A stretch of 64,000 nucleotides of DNA from Undaria pinnatifida (GCA_012845835.1 JABAKD010000024.1:7715103-7779102), one strand, 5' to 3'; shown: positions 46,401-56,957, numbered from the stretch's first letter. Program-made: numbers and translations. Notes: generated from the sequence alone by a model not told the origin.

Positions 46401-49400
46401 CGCCCTCAATAAGAAGCAGAAGTACTAACCCAGTAGGCCGGGTTCTATTTTGGGGCGGGTTCGTTCCAACCCAACTTTCAGTATCACGACTCCCGGATTT
46501 CTTTATTTGTATTATTCTCCGCCTGCGTTTTCTTATTACACTGTTTCTTATTAGATTCCTGTACTGTGTGCAATCTGTCGAACTCACAGCTGACATATTT
46601 CTTGCGTGTTTCTTTAGAGCTAAATCATAACCACTGAGCCAACAGCCAGCGCTTACTGTTAGCTCCGCGACTGTGGTGTTTCTCTTTGACAAAAACATAG
46701 TCCGGGGGTCAGTCTGTCTGTTAAGCTTGGACCTCGGGTTTTATCAAAGGGTTGCAAGCCCTCTAGTCAGCACTTACGTGTCGCGAAAAGTTGAGAATAT
46801 GACCCTTCTTCACACCTGAACGTGACGCGTGCAACGATGGAGGTAGCGATTTCTGCCGAAGCACCTTCTGCACGACGGGGTTCCTTAACCTATTAATACT
46901 ATTAACACTATTAATCCTATTAACACTACTAACAAAACCGTCGGGATGCCATTCTTGTTTCGCAATGTGAATAAGTTTTATGCCTAGGCTATGTTATTTG
47001 GCTTTGTTCAGCACTTCCAGTTTACTCGAAATACGGTTTTGGGTGAGACATGTACAGCTCCTCGAGTGGTTAAGAGCCTCAGCAAAAAAACGGTACACCT
47101 TTTCCGTAGCATATGTTACGTTCATAGTTTTTTTAATGGAAATGGTGCCCTTCGCTGTCGTGAATCCTGTACCTCTGTTCGTCTGCTCGTACCATATCGG
47201 ATCGGCAGAGACTACTACGCCGAGTTTACTCGGCGAGCTCTTGCCAATTGTGGAAGCCCAGCTGAAGCAGAAAACGGCATCCAGAAGGTCAGTGAATGGA
47301 GAATGTGCACTTGGCGCGCACGCACTAGAACATCGAATGCAAGTAAATGTGCATGTTAATCAACAGATAGGAGGCGGCGAGTCAACTGCCTTTTCGGCTG
47401 TCTGTTGCTGGTACCGTTGTGCAGCTTCAACGGACACGTGGGTACTGGTATAGGAGTACACGTAAACCTGCATGGTAATCAACAGACAGAAGGCGGCGAG
47501 TCAACTGCCTTTTCAGCAAGATATATGTTGCTGGTACCGTTGTGCAGCTAACGGACACGTGGGTACTAGTACACGAATATTCAACCTGAATTCAAGTCAA
47601 GAAGGGCTTTGAAATGATAAAGAAGAAGCAGGCTCATTACAGCACGTCGTGCCAGACGTCTTCCTTGCCAGCCTCGGCACGAGCACATGGGACGCATTCG
47701 GAGTTGCATCAAAACGCTCCAGCAGTAAACCGAGATACCTGCCTAACGACGTCGTAACCAGCGTATTGAGCCTTCAGTAAACCATAGAGCACCTTGTGTA
47801 ACAATCCCCTGTCGCTTCCAACGACCCAGCGAGTAATTGCAACGACGCACGCCTCGTTCGCAACGAGCACTTGTATCCGAACGAACCGAGCGATAGAAAC
47901 AGCCAGCTCACGCGTTCTACGACAAGGACATGCTCCGCATTGGAGAAGAATCTACGATAAACATATTAAGGTATACCATTTTTTTGCATAAATATTGTCA
48001 GAATGAAGGGGCTCCTTAACCCATTTTCGTCGGAATGACGTTTTTTTGTTTAAAGATGTTGCTTCTTTGTATACCCCTAGGCTATATGATGGATTTGTTC
48101 ATCGGGTTGATTTTTCACAGTCTACTATAAAAATAAGTCACTTTTGGGGTACGATACATATTAAAGAGTAGGCTATCAAGCCAACAACCTTGCAGGGCAA
48201 AAAAGGAAGAAAAAAAAATGGTGAACCCTCTACCGTACTATTAGTAGTATTAACATCAGTAGGGTGCGTCTCTACCTCACCAAAATCCAGAGCTTGGTAG
48301 AACACTATGCGCTTCGCCCGATGCACAAACCTATGGCCGTGTATGTGTAAAAATGTTTACAGTGAAAAATAATTGGGATTATTCCGCGTGATCGGGTAGT
48401 TCTTCGTCTAATTAGTGCAATTAGTGTAATTGGGAAGCCTCGTTAATCACAAGCGTTTTGGCCCTATAATGGCAGGGCTTTCCTTCTCGCAGTTCGGACC
48501 GTGTCAGGATGACTCGGCCCGACCCGAAAATCTCCTGGCGCGACCCGACCCGACCCGACCCGTGATTTTACGAACACCTCCTGACCCGAACCGACTCCAC
48601 CCGTGTTTTGTTTTTACGTCGGGTCGAGCCATGATCCGTGAAAAGCCCTGAAAAACACCATCTCTATCGTGACAAACACCAGCTTGGGACGTTATTATTA
48701 ATCTTGATTCGTCATCGTGAATTATACCGTCACCGTTTTTGCTCAGAACGCTACGCACTGCGTCGAGCACGAACAGGTCGCCAAGTGGCGAACCTGGGTC
48801 GATCTCACGCACCGAGTACCCGGCGCATCAGCGCGCTTGTTCTGCTGTCCCTGGGCTGGAGGCAACAGCCTCGCCTTTCAATCCTGGCCTGAGCGACTAC
48901 CTGGAGTGGAAGTGGTGCCCATCCTTTTCCCAGGAAGACTCACGTAGGTTCAACTAGGGAGACGTGGTCTTCGATAGGGGCCGACCCAAAAAAACATCTG
49001 ACCGATGAAACATGGTGCCGCTACGCTCAACTGGTGTACTGAACGTCATCTGTAATTTCTACGTGTGCGTCACTATAATATTATGCTTATTTGGCATCTG
49101 TTTCTTCGTGTGTACACATCACGTGCAAACGCTGTATGAAGACGGGGCCGCGAACGTACCCTCACCAGCAGCCGACAAAACTAATGATGGTGCTTGAGGC
49201 GTTCTGCGGACTGCATCTCCATATCCTCGCTCACGAAGACGTCCCGCTCTTTGCCAGCCGTCTCCCCGAAGCTCAAGCACGAAAAAAAAATAACCCACAG
49301 AACTATCCCATAATTAAATGACAGTACTTAATTACTTAATTACATATTCAATTATGTTACGTTTCATTACGCCGCCGCCCTTACAATTATTATCTACATG

Positions 49401-52400
49401 TGTGCATACTACGCACGAACGATCTATGCGAAGGCGGGCCTACGAAGACGCTCTCACCAGCATTCCCGACATCGTGACCATGGTGGTCGAGGCGCTCTGC
49501 GGACTGCATCTCCTCACGCACGACAACATCCCGGTATTTGCATTCGGCCACGAGCTCGGGGCGTTAGTGGCCTTCGAAACATGCAGAAAAGTGCAAAACG
49601 ATTGTCCCGTCAAGGGCCTCTTCGTGTCTGGCATGAGCTGTCCTCAGGTGCGGGGGGAGGGATGTAAACATTGTATCTACCATGCATGGTTGTGACCCGT
49701 AGGACCATAAACCCTTGCGTACCTACGGTGCCGAGACGGAGCACGTCGGGCTGACACCGACAGGCAGGCGCCTTCTCATACATACATACGTTACGTTTTT
49801 GATTTGTTGCGTGCAGGGCAAGAACTTTGAATACGCAGGGGGATATTTTGTGTGTCGAACCGTTAGTGAAAAGGCTGGATAGCGTGATGGACTTTTCTTC
49901 GCAGGGCAAACGTTTCGCTGTTGTTGTGTTCGTCTATTTCGAGCGAATGAAAGTTTATAGTTTACATGGCGCTCAAAAATAGTGCTCCCGTTCGAGGTTG
50001 CTGAAGTCGGATTAGGCTATACGTCCACGGCCGCCGGCCGAAAATAACGCAGACAAGTTGACGAGAGAAGGGGTTACTATCCTGCCGTGCGGATGCCTAG
50101 CGGCAGCTTTTTTTTCATCATCGCTTTTTACTTTCCAGCTCAACTCGTAAGCGTATTTACCCTCAGCGACCTTCTGGATAGGCCGTGGTCACAGGTGTCT
50201 TCCCTTCTCCCCCGTGGTACGAGACTTCACTGTTATCGCTACACTTTAATTGAACCCCCCATTCTCTTGTATCAACTGCATGCAGAGGGCGCATAAACGG
50301 GAGAAGATGTCTACCCTCTGCCAGGCATCTCCGAGCGGGGAAATTCTTCACGCCAAAAACTCTGAGGCACGTTCAATCTGCTAGTAGTAAGGACGCATGT
50401 TACGCTAGAGGTGCACCATTTTTTTCCTGGGGCTCATAACCACTTGAGGAGCTCTAAACTAATAATAGTATACCTCACCTAAAAGACGAATTGGGAGAAA
50501 CTTAAATGGTGCTCCCCGATGAAGGATGGACACTCCCATGGCCTACGTAAAAAAGAACGCATTTCCGACGATTTCGGGTTAAAAGAGGGTTAAGGAGCCC
50601 CGTCATTCAGATTTGTTTTTGGCCAAAAGTGCCACCTCCATCGTAGCACGCGGTTAGGGACGGAACGGAGCCGGGTTGAAGCTTAACTAAAACCTTCAAC
50701 GTGTTGCGCGTCTGTAGTATTTATGGTGGTTGTAAGAATAGATAATTTTTAATTGCAAGATTACTGAGCTGGAAGATCGAGGATTTCGTCGAAACTTGTA
50801 TTTGCCAGCTGCACGTATGCCGCACGCAAAAGAACGTTGTATGATGTTGTGTTACGTGTCAAACAGACCGTATTGTATATGATTGAGTGTCGAAGCATCC
50901 CGCGCAAGGGGTGAAGCAGAAGTTTCTGAGGACTTTCTGAGCTCCTACCATGAGGAGCTAGCTCAATATCAGCATCAACCGAAATATGACATCGAAGGCG
51001 TTCGTTCGCGGGACTCGACCAACGTTTCTTCGCTTTAGTCCTAAAAACAACCATTGTACTCGTAAAAACATCATACTGACCGACAGTTACACACTTGAGA
51101 AGCTCAACCGGTCAGGTATACCTTTTTTTGACTAAAAAACTGCAACCCGTACCGTGGAACAACTCTGTCATCCTCCATGGGGGCCATACGTCTTGCCAAG
51201 ATATTTAAACACCATGGTAGAGGTCCATAACCATCTTGACACAATGAAAACATTTGATACATCCGTCGCTATCTTGGCCAATCATTAACATGTTGACAAC
51301 CTTGGCGAAATGTTGACATGTGAAAACATGAGCGGGGGAGATTGAAACATTGTTTTCACAGACATCTTGACACTTCCATCACAGCCTTGGCGAAATATTA
51401 ATGGGGGATATCCCAAACCGTCTTGACCCTGTCTTGACCATCGCAGCCTTGGCGAAACATTAACGAGGGATATCCAAAACCATCTTAACCATGTCTCGAC
51501 ATGTCCATCACAATCTTAACGAAGCATATTCACGACCTCGACGAAGCAGTAACACGCACACACCCTCGGCAAAAAAACATGAACATATATCTGTTGAAGC
51601 AGTTCGAGGAGGCAATGCTGAGGAGGGGAGGAGTGCCACCGGAGTTGCACGAGAACAAAGACCTCATGGGAATATTTACACCTCTTTGGTTCGCGGACCT
51701 CAGGTAAGGCACTGCAGCATGGATGGACCTTCATGCGGGGAGAAGTGACTTATTGATAGGGCACGATAGGGCACGTGCGATTCATGCTACGACAGAGGTA
51801 GCAGTTTTTGTCTGAAATGGTTTCTGAATGACGGTGCTGCTTGACCAAAAAAATTGTCGGAAGTCGTAAGCGACCGTTTTACATTATTCTCGTTGTATAG
51901 CCAGCCCACGGGAAAGTTTCATTCGGTACTGTAGCAGTTTTTACGAAGTATATTTCTCCAAATCAGTTTTTGGGTTAAGAAGGACATGTCTTAAGCTCCG
52001 AAAGTGAGGGGTAGTGTTGAGAAAAAAAAGTGGTGCACCTCTATCGTAGCACGCGTCGTGCCACGATACCATAGGGGACCAAGGCTTCGCCACCGGGTTT
52101 GAGCCACTCGCACGAGCGACTACATATCTCACGCACATAAGGACTTTAGGTTTTTTTTTTTGCATAGGGCACCTCTTACCATTGCATTTCGAATCCATAT
52201 CGCAAAGTTGTAAAAACACGCTTTTTTTTTTTTTTTTTTTTATCCTCCGGCGGATGGGGAAAAAAAAAGCTTTAGCTAACCACACTTCCGCGTATTTTCA
52301 TGTAAAAACACGCTTTTACAACCGGAAATCCTTTTCGGGGACAAACTTACTCGTTAAGTTAGTATAGGGAGGGATTTTGGGGGCTCTAAAAGGGTTGAGA

Positions 52401-53840
52401 CCGCAAAAAAAACTGGAGGGTTTTCACTCGCGCGAGCGACCACCGAGCCACTCCAAGAACAAAAAAAAAAAGGGGGGGATCCCGTCTATCAAAGCGTTGA
52501 GCAGGGGTGCACTTCATAGGTTCAAACGGTTTATGACTGACGGGATTTCTTAACTAACGATATTGCACCACCCAAAACCTCTGGAGTATCGCATGTCGGT
52601 ACTTTTACTATATACTCTACAACAATATTAGTCATTCAATATCTACAGTAGACCATGCTTTTTTTTTTCGTACGGTTCACTTGTCACGTAAGCTCAAAGG
52701 TCTCAGTTTTGTATGGCCTGTACTAAAGCGCAGAGCTCCAGTAGTGAAGAGCCACACAAAAATCAGGCGCACCCCCCCACCGTACTACTATTAGCATCAA
52801 AGATATCGGTTGGGAGTCTTACTACGGTTGCCCCCCCAACTTTTCTTTAACGAAAACGCCTGTTTCGAAACCAACTCCCGGCCGTATGTATCTTCTGAAA
52901 TACGGCGCCCCCTGCCACCCCGACGTCATCGTTCGATAGCCCTTTGCAAACAAGAATATACACGAAGGTGTTATTTCCATCGCATCCTTTCTGGTGTCGA
53001 GCAGGCGTGAAACGTTCGTTAAAGAATATCGCTGGTTTTGGGGGGGGGGTGTACCGTAGAATCAGTTTTGGCGGCACGCTTGACATTCGACGGGCACCCG
53101 TCAAGGACCTCTCCATACAAAAACCAGTATATTACGTGTAAAGAGGCCTTGACGGGACAAAACCAGACCGTCAACCGACATATTTGAGTAGCATGCCGCG
53201 AGTATACATTAGGCAGCGCATATTGAAGCGAGTCTGCCGTGACGCTACTATGATGAATTACGGACTTTATGGAGAAGTCCACTGCCAATCGATGTTTGAA
53301 ATTCCAAGCCCTTGTTTCCGACTCGCGCGCACTCATTTCCTTGGCGTGATTATACAGTGCGGTTCGATGTTCGTCTGGTTTCCGACCCGCTCTCTCACTC
53401 ATTTCATCTGCGTGCCTATGCATTGCGGTTCGATGTTGTTCGTAATTCTAGATCCGTATTTTTTCCGACCCGCACTCAACCCCTCGTGCCTATACAGTGC
53501 GGTGGACTCGTACGAATACCTAAACGGCACGCCGCTGGAGTGCCCAATCTATAGTTTCGGGGGGATACACGACGGCGAGCTGGACATCGGCGCTTGGGCC
53601 ATGGAGACCTTGTCGGACAAGAGCGAAAGCGTGCGGTATCCAGGGTGTGGCTTCTACTTGCTGGACCCGGACAACGAGGTGCTATATCCCCAGAGAGCAG
53701 TACCACTCCCACTGCTACTGCACACGGGGGCCGCGGTAGGGGTGGCCGCTTTCGAAAGCAACTACAGGCTGGTTCAAGTTAAAAGCCCGAAATATATTCA
53801 CCGGAGAAAGTACACGCCGTTTTTTCGATTCAGATCGTGA
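43249..53840 (+). CDS. Catalytically degenerate type II thioesterase (OLAH-like alpha/beta hydrolase)
   Basis: Type II thioesterases release acyl groups from fatty-acid or polyketide synthases. Secure core exons: 48777-48943, 49434-49647, 51603-51703 and 53498 onward. Conserved blocks: CCPWAGGNSLAFQSW, LPGVEVVPILFPGR, FAFGHELGALVAFE, KGLFVSGMSCP, GGVPPELHENKDLMGIF, LECPIYSFGGIHD and YPGCGFYLLDPDNE. The nucleophile motif G-x-S-x-G is here G-H-E-L-G (codon GAG, 49552-49554), and the active-site His of G-G-H-F is Gly (GGC, 53649-53651); the Asp of G-G-x-x-D is kept. An ordinary hydrolase is therefore unlikely; it may bind acyl chains or act as a scaffold. Two 5' exons (43249-43487, 47209-47287) fit by phase but have no family signature. 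The last ~25 codons run into a MITE, so the true 3' end is uncertain. Confidence 0.8.
43430..44790 (+). pseudogene. Donor-edge copies of the candidate first thioesterase exon
   Basis: The exon end plus the first ~90 intron bases (GTATGTATGAAC, CCCTTTCGGGGGCC, then ACAGATC) recur in decayed form at about 44265-44480 and 44590-44790, each starting with an ACACGTCAGGAACNGGG-like segment that resembles exon text at 43428. No frame is kept. Confidence 0.5.
44945..45225. mobile_element. MITE family D copy
   Basis: Starts CGTGCTACGCCAGGGGCAT; interior GGCGGGGCTCCTTCACCC, CCTAGGCCATGGAATTG and GAGAGCTCCTCAAGCGG. Right end decayed. Confidence 0.7.
45760..46015. mobile_element. MITE family D copy, reverse, diverged
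   Basis: GAGGAGCTCTATAACTCGCC, AAACGGAGTTTTGGG, CGACGATTTTGGGTTAAGG and AGCCCTGTCTTTTCAT follow family order. Confidence 0.65.
46820..47125. mobile_element. MITE family D copy
   Basis: CGTGCAACGATGGAGGTAGC at the left, CACCTTTTCCGTAGCATATG at the right; interior includes CCTAGGCTATG and GTACAGCTCCTCGAG. Confidence 0.65.
47209..47287 (+). CDS. Candidate second exon of the thioesterase-like gene
   Basis: Acceptor ATCGGCAG|A, donor CAGAAG|GTCAGT. Read in the phase needed to follow 43487 it gives RDYYAEFTRRALANCGSPAE and AENGIQK, and it ends in phase 0 as 48777 requires. A second open frame also crosses this stretch, so the call is tentative. Confidence 0.35.
47345..47575 (+). repeat. 115-base tandem duplication
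   Basis: 47350-47460 and 47467-47575 share GTTAATCAACAGATAGGAGG, CGGCGAGTCAACTGCCTTTT and GCTGGTACCGTTGTGCAGCT. Divergence is under about 10 percent. Confidence 0.88.
48473..48650. mobile_element. hAT-like GC-rich MITE, copy 3
   Basis: CAGGGCTTTCC to CCGTGAAAAGCCCTG; interior CGACCCGACCCGACCCG and CACCTCCTGACCCG. Confidence 0.8.
48777..48943 (+). CDS. Thioesterase-like exon: N-terminal strand and P-W-A-G-G motif
   Basis: Acceptor GAACAG|GTC (an alternative at 48747 adds ten codons in the same frame), donor ACTCAC|GTAGGT. It encodes the oxyanion-side motif PWAGGNSLAFQSW and VVPILFPGRLT. A hAT-like MITE ends about 125 bases upstream. Confidence 0.85.
49098..49270 (+). pseudogene. Decayed copy of thioesterase-like exon 49434
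   Basis: Aligns with about 49390-49560. It reads MVLEAFCGLHL and DVPLFA against MVVEALCGLHL and NIPVFA, but diverges exactly where the exon has FGHELGA and carries a frameshift. Confidence 0.8.
49434..49647 (+). CDS. Thioesterase-like exon: altered nucleophile elbow
   Basis: Acceptor GCGAAG|G completes Thr and continues RAYEDALTSIPDIV; donor CCTCAG|GTGCGG. It holds FGHELGALVAFE, where the family has Ser in place of Glu, and LFVSGMSCPQ. A decayed copy lies 330 bases upstream. Confidence 0.88.
50125..50225 (-). mobile_element. SINE family S, 3' fragment
   Basis: CTTCTGGATAGGCCGTGGTC then ACAGGTGTCTTCCCTTCTCC matches the 3' body only. Confidence 0.6.
50396..50655. mobile_element. MITE family D, good full copy
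   Basis: Inverted ends CATGTTACGCTAGAGGTGCA and GCCACCTCCATCGTAGCACG enclose 260 bases with no coding frame. Superfamily not assigned. Confidence 0.8.
51215..51545 (+). repeat. Tandem repeat before thioesterase exon 51603
   Basis: Three to four imperfect units of about 70 bases: CATCACAGCCTTGGCGAAAT, ATTAATGGGGGATATC, CAAACCGTCTTGACC. The last unit merges into the possible exon start at 51525. Confidence 0.75.
51603..51703 (+). CDS. Thioesterase-like exon: lid region
   Basis: Encodes FEEAMLRRGGVPPELHENKD and LMGIFTPLWFADL, the lid helix block of the family; donor CCTCAG|GTAAGG leaving AG. The acceptor is uncertain: GAAGCAG at 51602 or GAAG at 51524 (adds HIHDLDEAV in frame). The upstream option lies in a tandem repeat, and the nearer one lacks a good pyrimidine tract. 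Confidence 0.8.
51781..52066. mobile_element. MITE family D, good full copy
   Basis: CATGCTACGACAGAGGTAGC to GGTGCACCTCTATCGTAGCA. Interior TTTCTGAATGACGGTGCTGC and TCCAAATCAGTTTTTGGG. It lies 77 bases past the donor of thioesterase exon 51603. Confidence 0.82.
52208..52307 (-). mobile_element. Poly-A retroposon (family I), reverse copy
   Basis: Run of 20 T, ATCCTCCGGCGGATGGGGAA, then AGCTTTAGCTAACCACACTT. A family C MITE follows directly. Confidence 0.72.
52308..52397 (-). mobile_element. piggyBac-like mini-MITE (family C), copy 5
   Basis: Reverse copy with decayed ends (CGCTTTTACAACCGGAAATC to CTCTAAAAGGGTTGA). It lies inside a poly-A retroposon copy. Confidence 0.75.
53085..53186. mobile_element. 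Relative of family B in a thioesterase intron
   Basis: GACGGGCACCCGTCAAGG, AAAAACCAGTAT, then CCTTGACGGGACAAAACCAG and GTCAACCGACATATTTG. Same right end as 7100-7165. Confidence 0.5.
53345..53437 (+). pseudogene. Two acceptor-edge copies of thioesterase-like exon 53498
   Basis: The text CGTGCCTATACAGTGCGGT recurs at 53345-53375 and 53411-53437 before the real border at 53484-53510. The first keeps the ACAG|TGCGG acceptor; the second has changed CAG to CAT. Spacing is 65-74 bases. Confidence 0.75.
53498..53840 (+). CDS. Thioesterase-like exon: Asp kept, His lost, MITE-derived end
   Basis: Acceptor TATACAG|T completes Ser and continues AVDSYEYLNGTPLECPIYSF. GGIHD carries the conserved Asp (53571-53573). 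YPGCGFYLLDPDNEVL lacks the His. From 53763 the frame runs through a terminal-inverted-repeat element to a stop at 53838-53840. A possible donor CGCG|GTAGGG at 53736 would remove the MITE part. Confidence 0.78.
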
Positions 53841-53985
53841 AATTTCCACCCGTCTTCTATGTGCCGTTGCGAAGACCTCACCTACCTGTCGTTCTTTTTT
53901 GTTTTGCCTGACTTTTCGTCAGTTTAGATTTTTTGGAAAATTGTGGAGGAGAGAATTTCTGGGTTTTAACTTGAACCAGCCTGTA
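53763..53985. mobile_element. MITE family F, copy 1, joined to thioesterase exon
   Basis: TA-CAGGCTGGTTCAAGTTAA at the left, TTAACTTGAACCAGCCTG-TA at the right, 20-base inverted ends. Related to 37613-38357. The thioesterase frame runs into it. Confidence 0.9.
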
Positions 53986-54817
53986 TTTAAAGTCCACGGA
54001 CTGCTGCTCTTAACAGCAGCCCATACGCCATTTCACTAACCTCAACTGTTAGAGATGTTAGGTGGCAGTAATCGTTATGTCGTTACTTGATAACACTTAA
54101 AGTCATGTGGTATACATTGCAAGTTGCTAGTACGACAGACAGTTGGCAGAGTTGTCGTTGATCGATACAGCACGTAGCAAGCACAAATGGGATCCGATCC
54201 GGACGGGATGAGGGTAGAGGTGTTGGCCAATAAAAACGGACGTGTGGTCGTCTACTGAGCACCCCGTTTCAACCGTTTCAACCCAACAAAACGAAAACAA
54301 AATAACAGGGTGCGGAGTCCCTAGGTTGCAGTAAACTGGCGCGCCGTAGGGGCTCGCTTTACAATTCGCTCAAAAATAACGACTGGCTGGCAGGGCCGCG
54401 CTCCTCAAATCACGAATCATCCAATAGGTTATACTATTTTTGACACCCTACTGTTATTGTTTAAAAATAGTGCTGCTCGTTGTATACTTAGGCCATGGTC
54501 CCGAGTGCCAATGAGATATCTCACGGTAGGGGTTGCAGTTGTTATACTAAAGGTTTGTGACCGGTTGAGCTCCTCAGGCGTGGAACTATCGGTTGGTATG
54601 ACAATTTTACGAGAGTGTGTGCTCGGTTTAGGGCTAGCGAATAGAAAACGTTGGTTGGTTGAGTGTGTTTTTTTTTTTTGCTTTTTTGGGCGCGAACGAA
54701 CGTCTTCTTCGAAGTCATTGCCGGCGCAGGAGGAGGCCCCACAAAAAATTCAATACAAGTTTGTTGCACCTAGGTAAACATTACATGATCCACGTTAGGG
54801 AGACAGAAGACAGCAGA
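53986..54817. other. Region after the thioesterase-like gene
   Basis: Unique sequence, then a partial family D fragment at 54430-54560 (TTAGGCCATGGTCCC). No conserved exon seen. Confidence 0.5.
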
Positions 54818-55285
54818 AGACGCGTGCTACACGATAGAAGTGCACCACTTTTTTTTTCTAATACTACCCCTCAATATGGGAGCTTAAGACCTTTCCCAAA
54901 AAAATGATTTGGAGAAACCTAAAACTGCTACCGGATGAACGCGTCAATGGTCTAGGTACACACAAGAATCGTGCAAAAAAGTATGGTCTGTTCCCGACGA
55001 TTTTGGTTCAAGGAGCCCCGCCGTCATTCAGAAAAAAAAACGCCAAAAAAAGGTACCAGTGGTATACCTCTATATCGCAGCTTGCGCCAGAGATATTGAT
55101 CTCCTCATGGTAGGAACTCAGAAATTTCTGAGAAACTGCAGCAGCCCTGCCGAGGGATGGCTCCAATCGGGTCATATTTCCATTTTTCTCGAACCCAGTT
55201 TTTGCGTAAGGTGCAGAGCTCCTCCTCAAGTCAAGAACCCCGCAGCAGGGCAAAAATTCAGGTGCACCTCCATCGTAGCACGAGT
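54818..55285. mobile_element. MITE family D, two adjoining copies
   Basis: The first copy ends near 55088 (ATACCTCTATATCGCAGC); a second, partial copy ends in GCACCTCCATCGTAGCACGA near 55283. Confidence 0.65.
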
Positions 55286-55755
55286 CTGTAGAGCGCATTT
55301 TGTAAAAGTACTCTTAACACGTCAGCAGTGAGTTTAATACTTTTAGGGGACCCGTCTCGACACTCATCTTTTGCCAGCTGGGCGATACACCGACCGCTCG
55401 TTTTCACCGATGTGCTACCCTTTAAACACATGCGACTCCTATGGATGTTGTCAGGGTAAACACCAGCAACAAAATGTCATCAATCATAATCATGGTAGCT
55501 GTTATACGTACGAACTTTATATCCCAAAGGTAGTACTTGAGGTTCATGTCATGGTGCCAATTTACGTCAAATGTGGCCCAAAAGCATGCTGTATGTATTC
55601 CAGGTGCGCGGTTCCTACTCGATCAATCCTAACAAGGAGTTACCCACATAGAATATTACACTCATACACCCCGCAGCACGCGTGATGGAGGAATCACATG
55701 CAGCCTGCAAAAGATGAGAGCTTCTCGACGAATTTCTCGATCTCACAGCTGAGGT

Positions 55756-56957
55756 GTGTGTTTAAAAAAAGCACAAAATACTACGTCGTGGCATCACAAC
55801 TGCTGCTGCTGTGTTCCATGTTTTTTTGAGGGTACCGGGTATTTGCTGCGTGGCATACGAGAAGAAAAAACTCCGACTGGGTCAAAAACAGCCTACCTAG
55901 AAAATAACACAAACAAGGTTAAAACTGACCTCAATGCTACCCTTTTGCCTCCGTGCGTTGGTTGGTATTTCTCTCTGGCCGAACTATCGTATACAGGAAA
56001 AAGTTCTTCAGTTCATGCGAGATCGCTTTAAGCGCTGTATCGACGAAGAAAAGCCGGACGAAGAAGCATGGCGCATGTGAGCGGGTTGCCAAATTACGAA
56101 CTCACGCCCAACACATTCCTAGAAACCAGGAAGCCGCCTTCTCCAAATTATTATAGAAATGACCGTGTTGTAGCGTGGCATTTCGGGAATATTGCGTGGC
56201 CCCGGTGTGGTTTCAGCGCTAAAAGAGACGACATTTTGTTTAATACGCCTAAAACTCTACCCTACACCCTAAATCTAACCCCGACCCCTGTTCTACCCGA
56301 ATGAGCGTTGTCCGACGATATTCCGGCAAAAAAAAAAGAAGATAAAATGCATGACCGTATTAAAAATCACGCATACAAAAGAATCCCCGATTTCTATACC
56401 ATACCCCATACGTGTGCGCGGAGTGTAGCGATGTGGAGAACTGTCAGGGTTCCACCACATTCATATGAACCAGGTCTACAAGCAGTTTCTCCAGGCCGAA
56501 ACGGGCGTCGGCAAATTTGTGATATGGTTCTACGCTAATAATTAATGATAAATACATCGAAAACTGTGTGAAGTTAATGTATCTAAATATTGTGATGTCA
56601 TCTAACGCCCAAGCAATAACTTTTAGGAATGTTTACGTGCGGTCGCCATGGTCGATATTGGAACTCATGCTGCCCGAGCGATAATAATATGCCGATCCCA
56701 CCTTCCAATTTTCAGGAGAGAAGGCAACGTGCACGTCGGAGCGCCAAAGGACGACGAAGGTTCGGAATCGAGCGGCTAACGCTGATGCTGTTCGATCGTT
56801 GGCATGCTTTGTTTCTTTTAGAAGCCGTGGCAGGGGGCGGAGAGGGTCACATGTGTGGGTGTGGGTGTAAAAACAAAAAGATAGCTCGTTCCAAGGATTT
56901 TTGTCAATGCGACACTCTCAATTCCTGCCCCTATAGTGACATACATGTACTGGGTGG
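55756..56957. other. Intergenic region
   Basis: Mixed sequence with short open frames on the + strand and a telomere-like CCTAAAACTCTACCCTACAC stretch at 56248. No recognised gene. Confidence 0.45.
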
